Shown here piece by piece: positions 39,101 through 48,133 of a stretch of DNA of 64,000 nt; the stretch's first letter is position 1, and each line of letters opens with the position of its first letter. The stretch is from Candidatus Wallbacteria bacterium. Its GTDB lineage: Bacteria; Muiribacteriota; UBA6191; JACPRK01. The translations under genes were made by a program, and so were the position numbers. The stretch covers positions 1 through 64,000 of the forward strand of contig JACQZN010000060.1 in NCBI GenBank assembly GCA_016213845.1. Direction: 5' to 3'. The notes beneath the pieces are model-generated. The model worked only from the letters and a program-made list of their open reading frames with translations, was not told the origin of the DNA and searched no databases.

Positions 39101-40999
39101 GTCCGAGACCCGGCGCCGGGTCTTGGGTAGGACCGGCGAGGGTGTCTCCTCGAGCCCGACCGGGTACTCGAAGATGAACACCTCGTCTCCCAGTGCGATC
39201 TCCTCCCTCACGACGCCCTGGGCCGAATCGATCCCGGCTCCCGGCGGCAGGTCGACGTCGATGACCAGCGGCCGGGTGTCCGGCAGGCCATCCGCGGGCG
39301 CCCCGAGCGGCGCCAGCCCCACGACGACCGACGCCGAGCCCGTCGTGAACGCGACGGGCGTGGAGCTTCCATCCGTCCGCTGCACGCTCAGGCGCGTCGA
39401 GAGCTGGGGCGTATCCGGCGCCTGCAGCACCTCCACCTCGGCCGTACCCGGCAGTTCGAGCGACACCGGCCCGGAGGTCGCGGAATCCACCGATGCGCGC
39501 GGCCCGGCCCCGGGCAAGGTCGAGATGACGGTTACCGCTACCGACGCCGTGGACGAGAGTCCGTCGGGATCACCGACGGTCAGCTCCAGGCCGTAGTCGC
39601 CCGGCGTCGTGGCCGTGAAGCCGAACACGCGCGAACCGGGAGACTCCAGACCGGGCGCAGCCGGCCCGAAGACCAGCCGCCAGTTGTAGCTCAGCGGATC
39701 GCCCTCGGAGTCGGAGCTGCTGCCTCCATCCAAGAACACCTGCGAGCCCGCGGTGACCTGCAGGTTCGCCGGTGCGCGAGCCACGGGGGCGCTGTTGGGC
39801 ACGGCCAGGATGCGCACCTGGGCGGTGGATAGGGAGGTGGAGTTGGCGACTTGCAGGCGAAGCAGGAGGCTCCCGGGCGCGGCGGGAGTCAGGATCGCCA
39901 CGGGTCCGTTCTGGTTCAAACCTGCGGCTGGGCCGCTGGCGATGCTCCACGCGTAGGTCAGGAGCTGGCCCTGCGGGTCGATGGACGCGCCCGCATCCAG
40001 TGCCAGAGACCGCCCCACGACCACGGCCGGCGGCAGAGGTGCGACAACAATCCTGGGAGGAGCGTTTGCCTCCACTTTGAGGCCCAGCACGCGCCGTCCC
40101 GATCCGCCGCGCGCGTCGCGAGCCGAGCTGACCAGTCGATAGTCGCCGCGCTGAGGGGCCGTGAAGGTCGCCGTGGCCCGGGAGGGGCCGTCGATGAGTC
40201 CGGCGGCCGGGCCAGAGACTTGCTGCCACTCGAAGGCAACGATGCCATCGCCGTCAGGGTCGAAGCTGTTGGACGCATCCAGCGGGAGCGGACGGTTGAC
40301 CGAGGCTGATTCGACTGGGGCCAGCACGACGACGGGAACGCGGTTGGAGGTCTCGGCGGGCATCGAAGCTTCGCGTGTGGCGCCCGTCCCTAGCACCAGC
40401 ACGCCGCGGCCTGGGCGCAGGTAGAAAAGCTCTCCCAGGTCGAGGCCGGACACGCGAAAGCGGCCGGCTTCGATGCGGGCGACCGTGTTGGCGCCCAGCA
40501 AGGCCATCAGGTCATCGGAGCTGAACCCGCCCGGCGTGCCGTCAGGCGCGCCCAGCAAGTTGACTCCGCGAGCCACGGTCCTGCTGCGGGATGATGCGGG
40601 CCAGGGGCGGCCTCGCAGCGGGACTTGCCGGGTCTTCGAGGCGGCAATCAGGTATCCATCGGAACCTTCGATGTCGAAGGGCGAGGTGAGCCCAGGCAAG
40701 TGGACTTGAGGGCGGCTAGCGCCATGGACCGCATCGGCCTGGGTCCGCAGAACGAACGAGGCCCCCAGATCGACGCGCAGGTCTTCGGCCGTGTAGGATG
40801 CGGTGGTCGTTCCGGGATCGAACGGGAGGGATATCAGATTGAGCCCGCGTTCGACGTCGACGGCGAAGTCGGTCTGGGCCGCAAGGGGAGCGGCGGCGCT
40901 CAAGGCCACCGCCAGCAGCGGAGCGATGGCGATGAGGCGGAGGGGGAAGCGGGCGGAAGTATCGCCAGCGGTCGAGTTGGCGGGTCGATTCGGGTACAT
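36161..40999 (-). CDS. secreted PKD-lipase-SUMF1 mosaic protein
   Basis: 1,612 aa from the ATG at 40999 (AGGAGGGG upstream). Signal peptide 1-42 (ending PLAAQ), then a ~180-residue beta-rich region. Three PKD-like Ig domains span ~230-515 (NSFDPDGDGIVAFEWQ, GASIDPQGQLLTYAWS, GSSSDSEGDPLSYNWR). An alpha/beta-hydrolase of the lipase/PGAP1-like type has VVLIHGYQGEE near 723, the IAHSAGG nucleophile motif near 851 and LATPHHGT. A putative Ig domain (LPQGLTLTAAGELTGT) follows at ~1240-1310, then a formylglycine-generating-enzyme-like (SUMF1) domain at ~1320-1612 (GSFTMGS, NVWEWCFDWYD, RGGGWSSNSGSD). The two active-site Cys of true FGEs are absent, so it is probably binding or structural. Extracellular ester hydrolysis is the best-supported activity. 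Confidence 0.85.
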   Translation of the reverse strand: MYPNRPANSTAGDTSARFPLRLIAIAPLLAVALSAAAPLAAQTDFAVDVERGLNLISLPFDPGTTTASYTAEDLRVDLGASFVLRTQADAVHGASRPQVHLPGLTSPFDIEGSDGYLIAASKTRQVPLRGRPWPASSRSRTVARGVNLLGAPDGTPGGFSSDDLMALLGANTVARIEAGRFRVSGLDLGELFYLRPGRGVLVLGTGATREASMPAETSNRVPVVVLAPVESASVNRPLPLDASNSFDPDGDGIVAFEWQQVSGPAAGLIDGPSRATATFTAPQRGDYRLVSSARDARGGSGRRVLGLKVEANAPPRIVVAPLPPAVVVGRSLALDAGASIDPQGQLLTYAWSIASGPAAGLNQNGPVAILTPAAPGSLLLRLQVANSTSLSTAQVRILAVPNSAPVARAPANLQVTAGSQVFLDGGSSSDSEGDPLSYNWRLVFGPAAPGLESPGSRVFGFTATTPGDYGLELTVGDPDGLSSTASVAVTVISTLPGAGPRASVDSATSGPVSLELPGTAEVEVLQAPDTPQLSTRLSVQRTDGSSTPVAFTTGSASVVVGLAPLGAPADGLPDTRPLVIDVDLPPGAGIDSAQGVVREEIALGDEVFIFEYPVGLEETPSPVLPKTRRRVSDTLLQRARARVRSAAQRILEEGRAAGRTVAQLKEDLRKVAASVKQRAQSSLAELERRVTVVVLQDSLCVDKGTSLRPLDTLEMGERSPVVLIHGYQGEEVYRNLGSAARALLTGVTASAKVRAEANKTGLWDGLRGTVEHHRYLESGGQFLDLGSYNERGADPAAQARFEALQRRYKFYYYLWPTCDDLERRGEVMAADVKREILDRGARAGRELIVIAHSAGGLVSRFAMNKEIAPGVKLGERVRYLVTLATPHHGTFAASLLDYLESPGSSLDPKKALVPSGLATILFPPGAGRRSLVSDNADGLIGARERFLGATVNERLKVFNAASGSYDEPGAPGRDRYRDRIVALFGGEADPYRLLHPLVLDETTKAELALGYDCVDRTREVLNRRFAVIPAVECGSFLECYRPLAQALEHPLLSGLSGLASGLASASLVGCETVQSCVADAARAGVAAGLGAADVALTGMDCAAANLVKSKALELAAALDAANLLRRKTELVRRLMGLFLGRRALDFDGLVGRASGTARGLIAPASAAGEDIDFDGDTDKVAVFTGRDHQEIYYDPDVVAAIHAFLESKRTASEFTAPQITTTNLTGAVASQSYRVMLAASGSLPIVWGLAPGSQPLPQGLTLTAAGELTGTVPQPLTATFTVRAANGGGRDDRSLTLTVSPTGGGGGEGLTPLVMNAQGFMEYVNEKDGSVLIEIPAGSFTMGSTQAQVDALVTQYGGQNFQSEVPQHTVMLSTYLIGKYEVTNAQYRAFLAATADPKGPTQHQGHHPNEGASKNHTPGDWDSTAYSQYSDADASPVIILDWYDSYAYCAWAGLALPTEAQWEQAARGTAARTYPWGNELANAENVYRANYYAGTDGSDDGFRYTAPVESFGAGALSPRANGTSPVGALDMLGNVWEWCFDWYDPSYYGQQPEWSDPTGPLDARVHRCIRGGGWSSNSGSDVLGFLRTSARGNQPPTSRFGSPFSVGFRVAR

Positions 41000-41351
41000 G
41001 CGCGTGGCACCCCTCCTGGAGTCAGCGAGCTCGAGCACGCGCGGAGGCGCGGTCAAGACGGGGGCGAGTCAGCCGGCGAGCTGCCGCCCAAGCCGGCGAT
41101 ACCTGGCATGCAAGTTGCCCCCCCCCCCGAGCGGGGAGGCCACCCGGCAGCGATGTACGCGCTCGGCCTCCGGTCACGGCCTCAGCATGCCGCGGATTGC
41201 CGGTGCCGGTCAAGAGACGGGGGCGGGTGGGGTGCGCGCACTCCTTTCAATCTTGGTGGATGCGACCGAGAGTGAATCCAGCTAGAGTAATCTCAAAGGT
41301 TCTCCCGATTTCCCGACATCCCCCCCTCGTCACCCTCCAGGAGGCCCCCTC
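41000..41351. other. divergent intergenic region
   Basis: No gene seen. It contains the Shine-Dalgarno of the mosaic gene, a run of ten C residues near 41119, and a weak TAGAGT -10-like hexamer at 41283-41288 upstream of the lipoprotein gene. Confidence 0.4.
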
Positions 41352-41753
41352 GTGATCCAGATGCGCCAGGCTGCGGCGTTCACTTTCATGTTCATGCTCG
41401 GCGCGCTCGCGCTCGGGTCGGCGGGCTGCGGACCCGAAAAGACCGAATCGCCGAAGTCAGTCTCCACGAAGCCGGGCGACGACCGCGTCCGCACGAAGAA
41501 CGGCGAGCTGATCCACGGCCGGCTCCAGGGCGAAACGTTTGCCTTCGGATCGCCCGCACTGGCGCGGCTCACCCTGAAGCGGGCCGACCTCAAGGAGATC
41601 TCCTTCTACGGCGACCACGACACCGTCCAGACCCGCGGCGGCGATCTCCTGAAGGGGAAACTGGAGCAGCAGACCTTCCGCTTCGAGGCAAAGCTCGGAG
41701 TGGTCAAAGAGTTCCGCAGGGCCGACCTGAAGTGGATCCGGTTCGGTAGCTGA
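41352..41753 (+). CDS. lipoprotein with two internal repeats, unknown function
   Basis: 133 aa. Signal peptide ending GSAGC (lipobox, Cys26), then two ~45-aa repeats: TKNGELIHGRLQGETFAFGS...RADLKEISF and TRGGDLLKGKLEQQTFRFEA...RADLKWIRF. This pattern resembles beta-rich repeats seen in planctomycete-like and other secreted proteins where a 'D-LKG-L' unit recurs. No known enzyme motif. It lies 21 bases before the MBL-like gene and is likely co-transcribed. Confidence 0.75.
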   Translation: MIQMRQAAAFTFMFMLGALALGSAGCGPEKTESPKSVSTKPGDDRVRTKNGELIHGRLQGETFAFGSPALARLTLKRADLKEISFYGDHDTVQTRGGDLLKGKLEQQTFRFEAKLGVVKEFRRADLKWIRFGS

Positions 41754-41774
41754 GCCGAAGTCGCCGACCCGCCC

Positions 41775-42662
41775 ATGCCGCGCTCCAAGATCCCCGAGGG
41801 AGAGCTGGCCAACTTCATCGTCAAGACGCGCTACCTGAGCAGCCAGTCGACCGAGCAGCAGAAGAACCTCACGCTCATCCGGAACATGGCCAACCGCATG
41901 TTCCGGGACCACATCGGCTACACCCTCACCGGAGAGCACCGGATCAAGGAGAAGGGAGAGCCGGTGTTCGCGCAAGCCGTCGCCCGGGACGCACGCCGGC
42001 AGCCGCGAAGCTCGGCACCGGCCGGACCGAAGAGCCACGTGCGCTACCTCGGCGAGGGATCCTTCCTGTGGGAGGGCAGCAAGGTCCTGGTGCTCGGCAT
42101 TCCGCCGGCGCTCAAGAGTGTCGAGAAGGTCGACTACCTCGTGGCGGACCGCTTTTCGCCGGCCTTGCGGGAGCCGCTGCTCGAGCTGATGGTCCGCTAC
42201 AAGCCGACGCTGATCGCGCTGCCCGAGGTGGCCGCCGAGGCCACGCTGCGGGGTTTCAAGGCGCACGCCGTGCACCTGGGCGGCGGGCTCAGCCTGGACG
42301 GCATCACCATCCATGGCGTCAACGCCCAGAGCAGCGAGGACCTGGCACCGTGCAGCTACGTCGTCGAGATGAGCGGCACCGTGCTCTACCACGCCGGCCG
42401 CTCCGCCTTGACGCACGACATGCAGGTCGTCGGCGATCTGTTCCACGTGGACGTGATGACCGTACCGCTCGGCCTCACGCTGCCGATGTCGTTCTGGGCC
42501 GCCGCGCGCGCCGTCGAATGGGTCGGCGCCCGCTGGGTGCTGCCCTGGACCGCCGAGGAAGGCGTCTTCCCGAAGGAGCTGCAGAAGCACCTGGGCGACA
42601 CCGCACGAGTGAAAGTCCTGACCGCCAACGAGACTTGGGAGGTCGCGCGCAAGGGCGAGTGA
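41775..42662 (+). CDS. UPF0173-like MBL-fold protein lacking metal ligands
   Basis: 295 aa. Residues ~95-290 follow the UPF0173 metallo-beta-lactamase family: VRYLGEGSFLWEGSKVLVLG, VEKVDYLVADRFSPA (where active relatives have THGHADH), then GTVLYHAGRSALTHDMQVVGDLFHVDVMTVPLG (HAGD is changed to HAGR) and VGARWVLPW where relatives keep a metal-binding His. All recognisable metal ligands are lost, so catalysis by the usual mechanism is not expected. The ~90-residue N-terminal extension (SKIPEGELANFIVKTRYLSS...) is extra to the family. Confidence 0.8.
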   Translation: MPRSKIPEGELANFIVKTRYLSSQSTEQQKNLTLIRNMANRMFRDHIGYTLTGEHRIKEKGEPVFAQAVARDARRQPRSSAPAGPKSHVRYLGEGSFLWEGSKVLVLGIPPALKSVEKVDYLVADRFSPALREPLLELMVRYKPTLIALPEVAAEATLRGFKAHAVHLGGGLSLDGITIHGVNAQSSEDLAPCSYVVEMSGTVLYHAGRSALTHDMQVVGDLFHVDVMTVPLGLTLPMSFWAAARAVEWVGARWVLPWTAEEGVFPKELQKHLGDTARVKVLTANETWEVARKGE

Positions 42663-42892
42663 GTGGTGCTCGGTCCTTTCGAGGGCCCGCCCCCCCACAA
42701 CATTTTAGAGCCGGGGCGAGTTTCGGTGGGAGGGCCTCACGCTTGCGGGGATCTTTCGAAAGACCTCTTGACTCCAGAACTCTCTGGCAAGCGCCGCCAA
42801 CAGGGAAACCCGCATCAAATGGGGGTCCAGGGGGCCAATGGTCCCCTGGTGGGAGCTCGAGGGCAAGGCCCTCGACAGGAATCAGTACAACT
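42662..42892. mobile_element. fold-back MITE-like element, copy B
   Basis: Starts AGTGGTGCTCGGTCCT and ends AGGAATCAGTACAACT (imperfect inverted ends related to copy A). Its interior holds AACCCGCATCAAATGGGGG followed by TCCAGGGGGCCAATGG, nearly identical to sequence in copies A and C. It begins within the stop codon of the MBL-like gene. Confidence 0.75.
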
Positions 42893-43078
42893 AGATTTCA
42901 TGCCGGTCTTTCGAGAGATCCATGCATATGTGAGGGCGAAGCCCCTGAGAGGGATGAAGTACATCCAGTATCTGTGCGGGGTCTCAGAGATCCATGAGTG
43001 CGTGAGGGGGAGGGTCCTAAACAGACCGCTTCAGGTCTTCCGCACACTCTGGCGCGCTGTCAGTGCGCGCTACACCGG
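42893..43078. other. gene-free spacer with short direct repeats
   Basis: AGAGATCCATG occurs twice (near 42913 and 42990), each followed by a GTGAGGG stretch. GGGCGAAGCCCCTGAGAG resembles an end of the fold-back element, so this may be an old fragment of the family. Confidence 0.45.
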
Positions 43079-43630
43079 CTACGAGGAGAGCCAGCGCTCC
43101 AGGGCGGCCTCGATCTGCGCCTGGGTCGGGCGCTCCAGCCGCTCCACGACTTCCTGGCCCTTGGTGATAACGACCGTCGGGTTGGCGCCGCCCCACTTGA
43201 GGAACTGGACCTGCTGCGGATCGGTGTCCGTGTCGAGCGCCCAGGTGTTCGCCCGCTTGGCGTACTTGTCGCTCACGGCCTTCCAGATCGACTGGCGGAA
43301 CGTGTTGACCTCCTGCAGCTTGAGCTGTGCAACCAGGCCCGCCCCGATGGCCGTCTTGGGGTCTTTCTGTGCCGCGCTGGACCCATCGCTACCGGTGAGC
43401 GCCACCGGCTTCTCGCCCGTAGCCGTGGCTACTTTGACGCCGGAGGAGGTCGGGCTGGTCGCCGTCGTCGAGGGTGCGGACGGACCCGTGGTGGTCGTCG
43501 TCTGGACCGCGGAGCCGGCGGGCGTCTGGGGCGCGGCCGGTCCCTGGCCGTTGCCGCCACGGTTGCATCCCGTCACCGCCAGCACCAGCACCGTCGTGAC
43601 CATCAACCTCAGCGGCAAGAGCGACTTCAT
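43079..43630 (-). CDS. lipoprotein with thioredoxin-like C-terminus
   Basis: 183 aa. Lipobox VTGC with Cys22, a Thr/Ser/Pro/Ala-rich linker (residues ~25-85), then ~95 residues ending ANTWALDTDTDPQQVQFLKWGGANPTVVITKGQEVVERLERP. The NPTVVITKGQEVVERLE segment resembles the second half of a thioredoxin fold (cis-Pro loop and last strands). No CxxC is present, so it would not be a redox enzyme. Confidence 0.7.
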   Translation of the reverse strand: MKSLLPLRLMVTTVLVLAVTGCNRGGNGQGPAAPQTPAGSAVQTTTTTGPSAPSTTATSPTSSGVKVATATGEKPVALTGSDGSSAAQKDPKTAIGAGLVAQLKLQEVNTFRQSIWKAVSDKYAKRANTWALDTDTDPQQVQFLKWGGANPTVVITKGQEVVERLERPTQAQIEAALERWLSS

Positions 43631-43808
43631 CGAATGACTCTCCTTGACTTACTCCCGTGGACGGTCGAGAAGCGATCCTCTCTCCTCAACTCTCGTGCCA
43701 GAGCGCGGCCGCCCTGCGAGAGAGCCATTCCGCGAGGCCCGCGGCCCACCTGCGGGGTCGGAAACCTCCCCCCATGGACTTTTTCTCTCCCTTTCCGCGC
43801 CGGAATGT

Positions 43809-43838
43809 CCGAGGCCTCGCGTTGCCGCGAGGCCTCGG
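43809..43838 (-). terminator. hairpin downstream of the HhH-TPR gene
   Basis: A perfect 13-bp stem CCGAGGCCTCGCG/CGCGAGGCCTCGG with loop TTGC lies 24 bases past the stop. It lacks a T-tract, so it could be a terminator needing help or an mRNA 3' stabiliser. Confidence 0.5.
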
Positions 43839-43861
43839 AGGTTATCGCCCTTGGGTGAGGA

Positions 43862-46445
43862 TCAGCGGTTGGCGCCGTCGAAGCTCGGGGCGCCTTCCAC
43901 GCGGGTTCCGCCATTGCCGGTCCCGCCCGAGCGCTGCGAGTACGCCTTGGTCATGAACGTACCCTCCAACGTCTGCCGGGTCGGCGCCGAGGCCACGAGC
44001 GCCTCGTAGGTCTTCTTGAAACCGCCCTTCTTGAACATCCCGGCGTTCTGCCAGGCCAGGCGAGCTGCGACCTCCTGGTCGATCCGAGCGGTGACGGCTC
44101 GGTAGGCCGTCAGCGCGTCGGTGCTGGGGCCGAAGAGACGATCCAGCTCGACCGCGTCGTAGCGCGCGTAGGTCGCCATTTCCTTCTCGGCGATCTTCGC
44201 GGCAAAGGCCGTGTTCAGGTCATGCTTGAGCTGAGCCGTGTCGTCCTTGATGCCGCCGAAGGCGCCCTTGGCGCTCGGAGGCGAGCTGGCCGCCCGGCTC
44301 TTGCTGTCGTAGTACCAGGGGCTGGCGTACTGGGCCAGGTAGAGGTCCCGCGCGGAGTCGATGACCGACTTCGCCGTCGAGTAGCGCGAATCGGGGAACA
44401 CCGCCATGCGGAGCAACCCGGCGCGGATCTTCGCCTTGTCGCCCATCCCCTTGATGCGGGACAGCTCGGCCTGGGCAGCCTGCATGTGGCGGGCCGTGCC
44501 GAAGCTGTTACCGCGGGAGGCCAGCTTGTCGATGATCGCCTGGATAGCGGCGTCGTCCTTGTTGCCCTGCTGCTCCCACTTCTGCACCAGCTGCGCCAGG
44601 AGCGCATTGGCCGTGCTGGAGCCGCGGTACTTCCCGTCGTAATCGAGCACCGCCTGCTTGTAGGCGCCGAAGTCGCCCGACTTCTCGAGGATCGTGACCT
44701 TCTTGCTGTCGAGCAGCGCGTCGTTGCCGCTGGAGTACTTGCCCGTGAACTCGCCGATCAGCTTCAAGGCCTCGTCCGACTTGCCCTCGGCGACGTACTT
44801 GTCGACGATGTCGGCCACGCGGCGCGTGAAGTCGTCCTTCTTGCTGGTCGGGTAGCTGTCGAGGAAGTTGCGGATGCTCTGCACGGCGGCGCCGTAGTTG
44901 CCGCCCGAGATCTTCGCGTCGATGTCCGGAAGCGTCATCTCGGCCAGGCCGTCGGCGGCCTGCGTCTTGTACCGGCTGTCGGCGCCGGAGCTATTGATGA
45001 CCTCCTGGTAGAGGTTCCTGGCCTGGCCATTGTCGCCGATGGCGCGGTAGCCGGTGGCCATGCCTAGCGTGTGCTTGTGATAGCCGAAGTCGTTCCTGTA
45101 CTGCCGGCGCATCTCGATGGCGCGGTTCCAGTCGTTGGCCTTCTCGTAGCTGGCGATGTTGGTGTCGAGAGCCTGGCTCTGAGTCTCGCGGTTCCTCGTG
45201 TTCTTGAAGACGAAGTTGGAGAGCTCGCGGGCCTGGCCGTAGTCGCTGCGCGAGGAGGCCTGGCTGGCCAGCGAGAGCATGCTCTGCTCCATGCTGCCCA
45301 TCTTCTCGTCCATCGACTGGCGCTTCTTGCGGCGCATCGAGAACGTGAGCTGGTTGTAGGCGACGCCGCGCTCACCCTCGCCCCAGTAGTAGAAGAGCTC
45401 GCCCACGCCGGTCGCCTTCAGCTCCTGGTAGGTCTTGTAGGCCTCCATGTAGTTCTGCGCGGCGAACTGGTTGTCGCGGGACTTTTCGAGCAGCTGGGCC
45501 AGCGTGTACTTGGCGTCTGCATAGAGGATCTTCTGCTCCATCAGCATCTTCGGGTCGGTGAAGTAGTTCCACTGCTCGCGGGACTTCGTCACCATGCTCA
45601 GGTACATCTTCGCGTAGCCGTCGTTGTCGACCCAGTCGAAGTAGGCACCCTTCTCGAAGAAGGACATGCCGAGGTAGTAGTTCTTCAGGTTGAGCTTGCG
45701 CATGGCAGAGGAGGTGCCGCCCAGCGCGTTCATCCAGAAGTCGTCGTTGGTGATGCGGATCTCGACCTTGTTCAGGTAGGCGATGGCGTTGTCGTAGTCG
45801 CTCGCCCAGGCGGCGTCCTTGTAGAGCTCGATGCCGCGCCACAGGTAAGCGCTGGCGAGGTCAGCCTGGATGGCGTAGACCTCCTGGCGATTGCCGTACT
45901 GCTCGGCCAGGCGCTGCGCCTCCAGGAGCCGGTCGATCGAGTCGGAATAGTTGCCCGTGCGCAGGCTGCTGCGGCCGGTGTTGTAGTTCTCGCGGTAGAC
46001 GTTGCCGTCGCCCGTGCCGGAAGACGACAGGCCCGAGCCCGAGCCGCTGCCCGAGGAGCTGCCGGAGCCCGAACCCGAGCCGCTCGCGCTACCCGAGCCC
46101 GAGCCGGTCTGGCCGCCGTACTGGCTGCCGCTGCCACTGCCGGAGGAGCTGCCTGAGCTGCCGGAGCCGCTGCCGCTGTCGCGCGACCACCTGGTCGCTG
46201 ACGCGGCTGTAGACCGACTCCTGCATGCCGAGCCGGGTGACCAGGTCCCGCTTCGTTCGAAGCGGCCTGGCATTGATGATCTTCTGGGCCATGGACTCCG
46301 AGATGCCGTCCACGGCGGCCAGCTGGCTATAGCTGGCGGAGTTCAGGTCCACCTGCGCATACAGCCCGCCTGGAGTAGCTACCGCCAGGAGCAGCAATAC
46401 TCCTAGCGCCAACAGAGGTCGCAAAAATCGGGGCAGGAAAATCAT
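43862..46445 (-). pseudogene. secreted HhH-(Gly/Ser linker)-TPR protein with frameshift
   Basis: The first frame (46445-46089) encodes a signal peptide (ending GLYAQ) and a ComEA-like helix-hairpin-helix domain (VDLNSASYSQLAAVDGISESMAQKIINARPL, residues ~30-85), then runs into an Arg/Gln-rich misread. The second frame, from about 46185 to 43862, encodes a ~70-residue Ser/Gly linker followed by ~700 residues of TPR-like helical repeats (LLEAQRLAEQYGNR, YNQLTFSMRRKKR, LYQEVINSSGAD). One base appears missing near 46185, at VVAR|DSGSGSG. Joined, it is a ~860-aa exported scaffold. Sequencing error, decay and slippage-based switching are all possible. Confidence 0.75.
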
Positions 46446-46580
46446 AGGGACCCGGTCCTCCTTGTTCTTGTCGTCGGCCGCACGGGATTACGGAATCCAG
46501 GCGCAGGCGCGCCCCGGCCTATTGAGTTACTCCCTACTACGCGCGTGGGGTTCAAAATGTTCACACCGGCCGCTGCGGCG

Positions 46581-47834
46581 TCATGCCGACGCCCGCCGGA
46601 CGTCCTCGCCATAGTATCCCATCCCCCACAGGTAAATGAGCCCGGCGATTCCCATCGGAAGCGTGGCCACGAGCATGGCGACCGTCAAGCCGGCATGATC
46701 CTGCACCACGCCGATCAGCGGCGGCGAGGCGACGTCCCCCAGCAGATGGATGACGAAGATGTTGAAGGCAAACGCCGATGCCCGCATCGACGCCGGCACG
46801 ACATTGGCCAGCGCGGCGTTCAACGGCCCCGTGTTGAGGAACAGGAAAAACTCCGCCAGGAACAGCATGATCCAGGTCGCCCGCTCACCGGTGCAGAGGA
46901 TGGCCACGAAGGAACACGGCACCCCCAGCAGAAGCCCGATACCCGAGAGCAGGAAGTAAGCATTCGGCAGCCTCTTCTGCAGCCGATCTCCCGACCATCC
47001 CCCCGCCATCGTGCCAAAGAACCCGGCCGCCGCGGCCACGATCCCAAACATCAGCGTCGCCGACTCGCGCGGCATCTGCTTCACTTCGATCAGGTACCGC
47101 GGCATCCAGAACGCCAGGGCCCCGATGGCGAACGTGTAGGCGGTCATGCCGGCCGTGTTGATGACATAGCTCGGGATCTTCAGCAATCCGAGGTAGGCCG
47201 CGAAAGAAGGCTTCGGGCCACCCTGGGCCGTTTCAGCCTTCCCGTCCATCGCGCCTCGAGGCGGGTCGGGCAGCCAGAGCGCGGCCAGCGCGATCACAAG
47301 CCCAGGCAGCCCCACTGCCGTGAACGCCGTCCGCCAGCCGTAGTGCGCCCCCAGGTACCCGCCGATGCTGATCCCCAGCGCCGAGCCGACCGGGATCGCC
47401 ATGAAGAACACCGACATCGCCCGCCCCCTGAGCGACACCGGGAACAGGTCGGCGATCAGCCCAGGGCTGACCGTCGCATAGCCCGCTTCACCGATCCCCA
47501 CCGCCGCTCGCGTCACCAGTAGCTGGGGGTAGCTGCGCGCCGCCCCCGCCGCCGCCGTCGCCAGGCTCCAGAGCCCCACTCCGCTGGCGATGAACCAGTG
47601 CCTGGGCCAGCGGTCCGCCAAGACCCCCGTGACCGGCGCCGCCATCATGTACACCACCATGAATGACGAGCCCACCAGCCCGATCTGCAGCCCCGTCAGT
47701 CCGAACTCCTTCTGGATCAGATCCTGGATTCCGCTGATCACCTGCCGGTCTACGTAGTTGAGCAGGTTCACCACGAACAGCAAGGCCAGCGCCCACCACG
47801 CCGTGCGGGATGCCCCTTCGACAGGTGGATTCAT
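46581..47834 (-). CDS. MFS transporter, Spinster-like
   Basis: 417 aa. Twelve predicted helices; NLLNYVDRQVISGI in helix 1, GVLADRWPRHWFIASG in loop 2-3, GIGEAGYATVSPGLIADLFPVSLRGRAMSVFF in helices 4-5. These motifs mark the Spinster/Spns group of the major facilitator superfamily, transporting lipids, sugars or organic anions. The frame extends into the upstream repeat element (to 47900), but MNPPVEG at 47834 is the natural start. The 5' leader is therefore provided by the element. Confidence 0.88.
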   Translation of the reverse strand: MNPPVEGASRTAWWALALLFVVNLLNYVDRQVISGIQDLIQKEFGLTGLQIGLVGSSFMVVYMMAAPVTGVLADRWPRHWFIASGVGLWSLATAAAGAARSYPQLLVTRAAVGIGEAGYATVSPGLIADLFPVSLRGRAMSVFFMAIPVGSALGISIGGYLGAHYGWRTAFTAVGLPGLVIALAALWLPDPPRGAMDGKAETAQGGPKPSFAAYLGLLKIPSYVINTAGMTAYTFAIGALAFWMPRYLIEVKQMPRESATLMFGIVAAAAGFFGTMAGGWSGDRLQKRLPNAYFLLSGIGLLLGVPCSFVAILCTGERATWIMLFLAEFFLFLNTGPLNAALANVVPASMRASAFAFNIFVIHLLGDVASPPLIGVVQDHAGLTVAMLVATLPMGIAGLIYLWGMGYYGEDVRRASA

Positions 47835-48117
47835 GAGGTACTCAGTCCTGTTGGGGGCCTTGCCCCCAAACCCCCACTGACTTGCAGCTCGAGGGGGCAC
47901 GTCTATACCGGGAACGCACCTTTGGCTCGGAACTCTCCGACGCCATAGGCCTCCGAACCTGACTCGACACCCGCCCCCAAACCCCTCGAAAGACCTCCCG
48001 AGTCCTCAAGTACTCCGAAGCCCTCGTCCGTCCCGAAATCCGCATTACAAAGGGGGTCCAGGGGGGCATTGCTCCCCTGGTCGGGGTTCGGGGGCGAAGC
48101 CCCTGAGAGAAACTCTC
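47835..48117. mobile_element. fold-back MITE-like element, copy C
   Basis: Left end GAGGTACTCAGTCCTG with TTGGGGGCCTTGCCCCC matches the ends of copy A. The right part carries CATTACAAAGGGGGTCCAGG, GGGGTTCGGGGGCGAAGCCCC and a diverged terminus. It fills the whole gap between the MFS and sigma genes, abutting the MFS start codon. Confidence 0.75.
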
Positions 48118-48133
48118 TCCACTATCCTTCCTC

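Noticed and set aside
41119..41128. Phase-variable C-tract in a coding region
   Set aside because: The C-run is intergenic and not near a -10/-35 pair that I can identify.
43809..43838. Strong intrinsic terminator
   Set aside because: The hairpin is perfect but lacks a T-tract on the transcribed strand; kept only as a hairpin of uncertain role.
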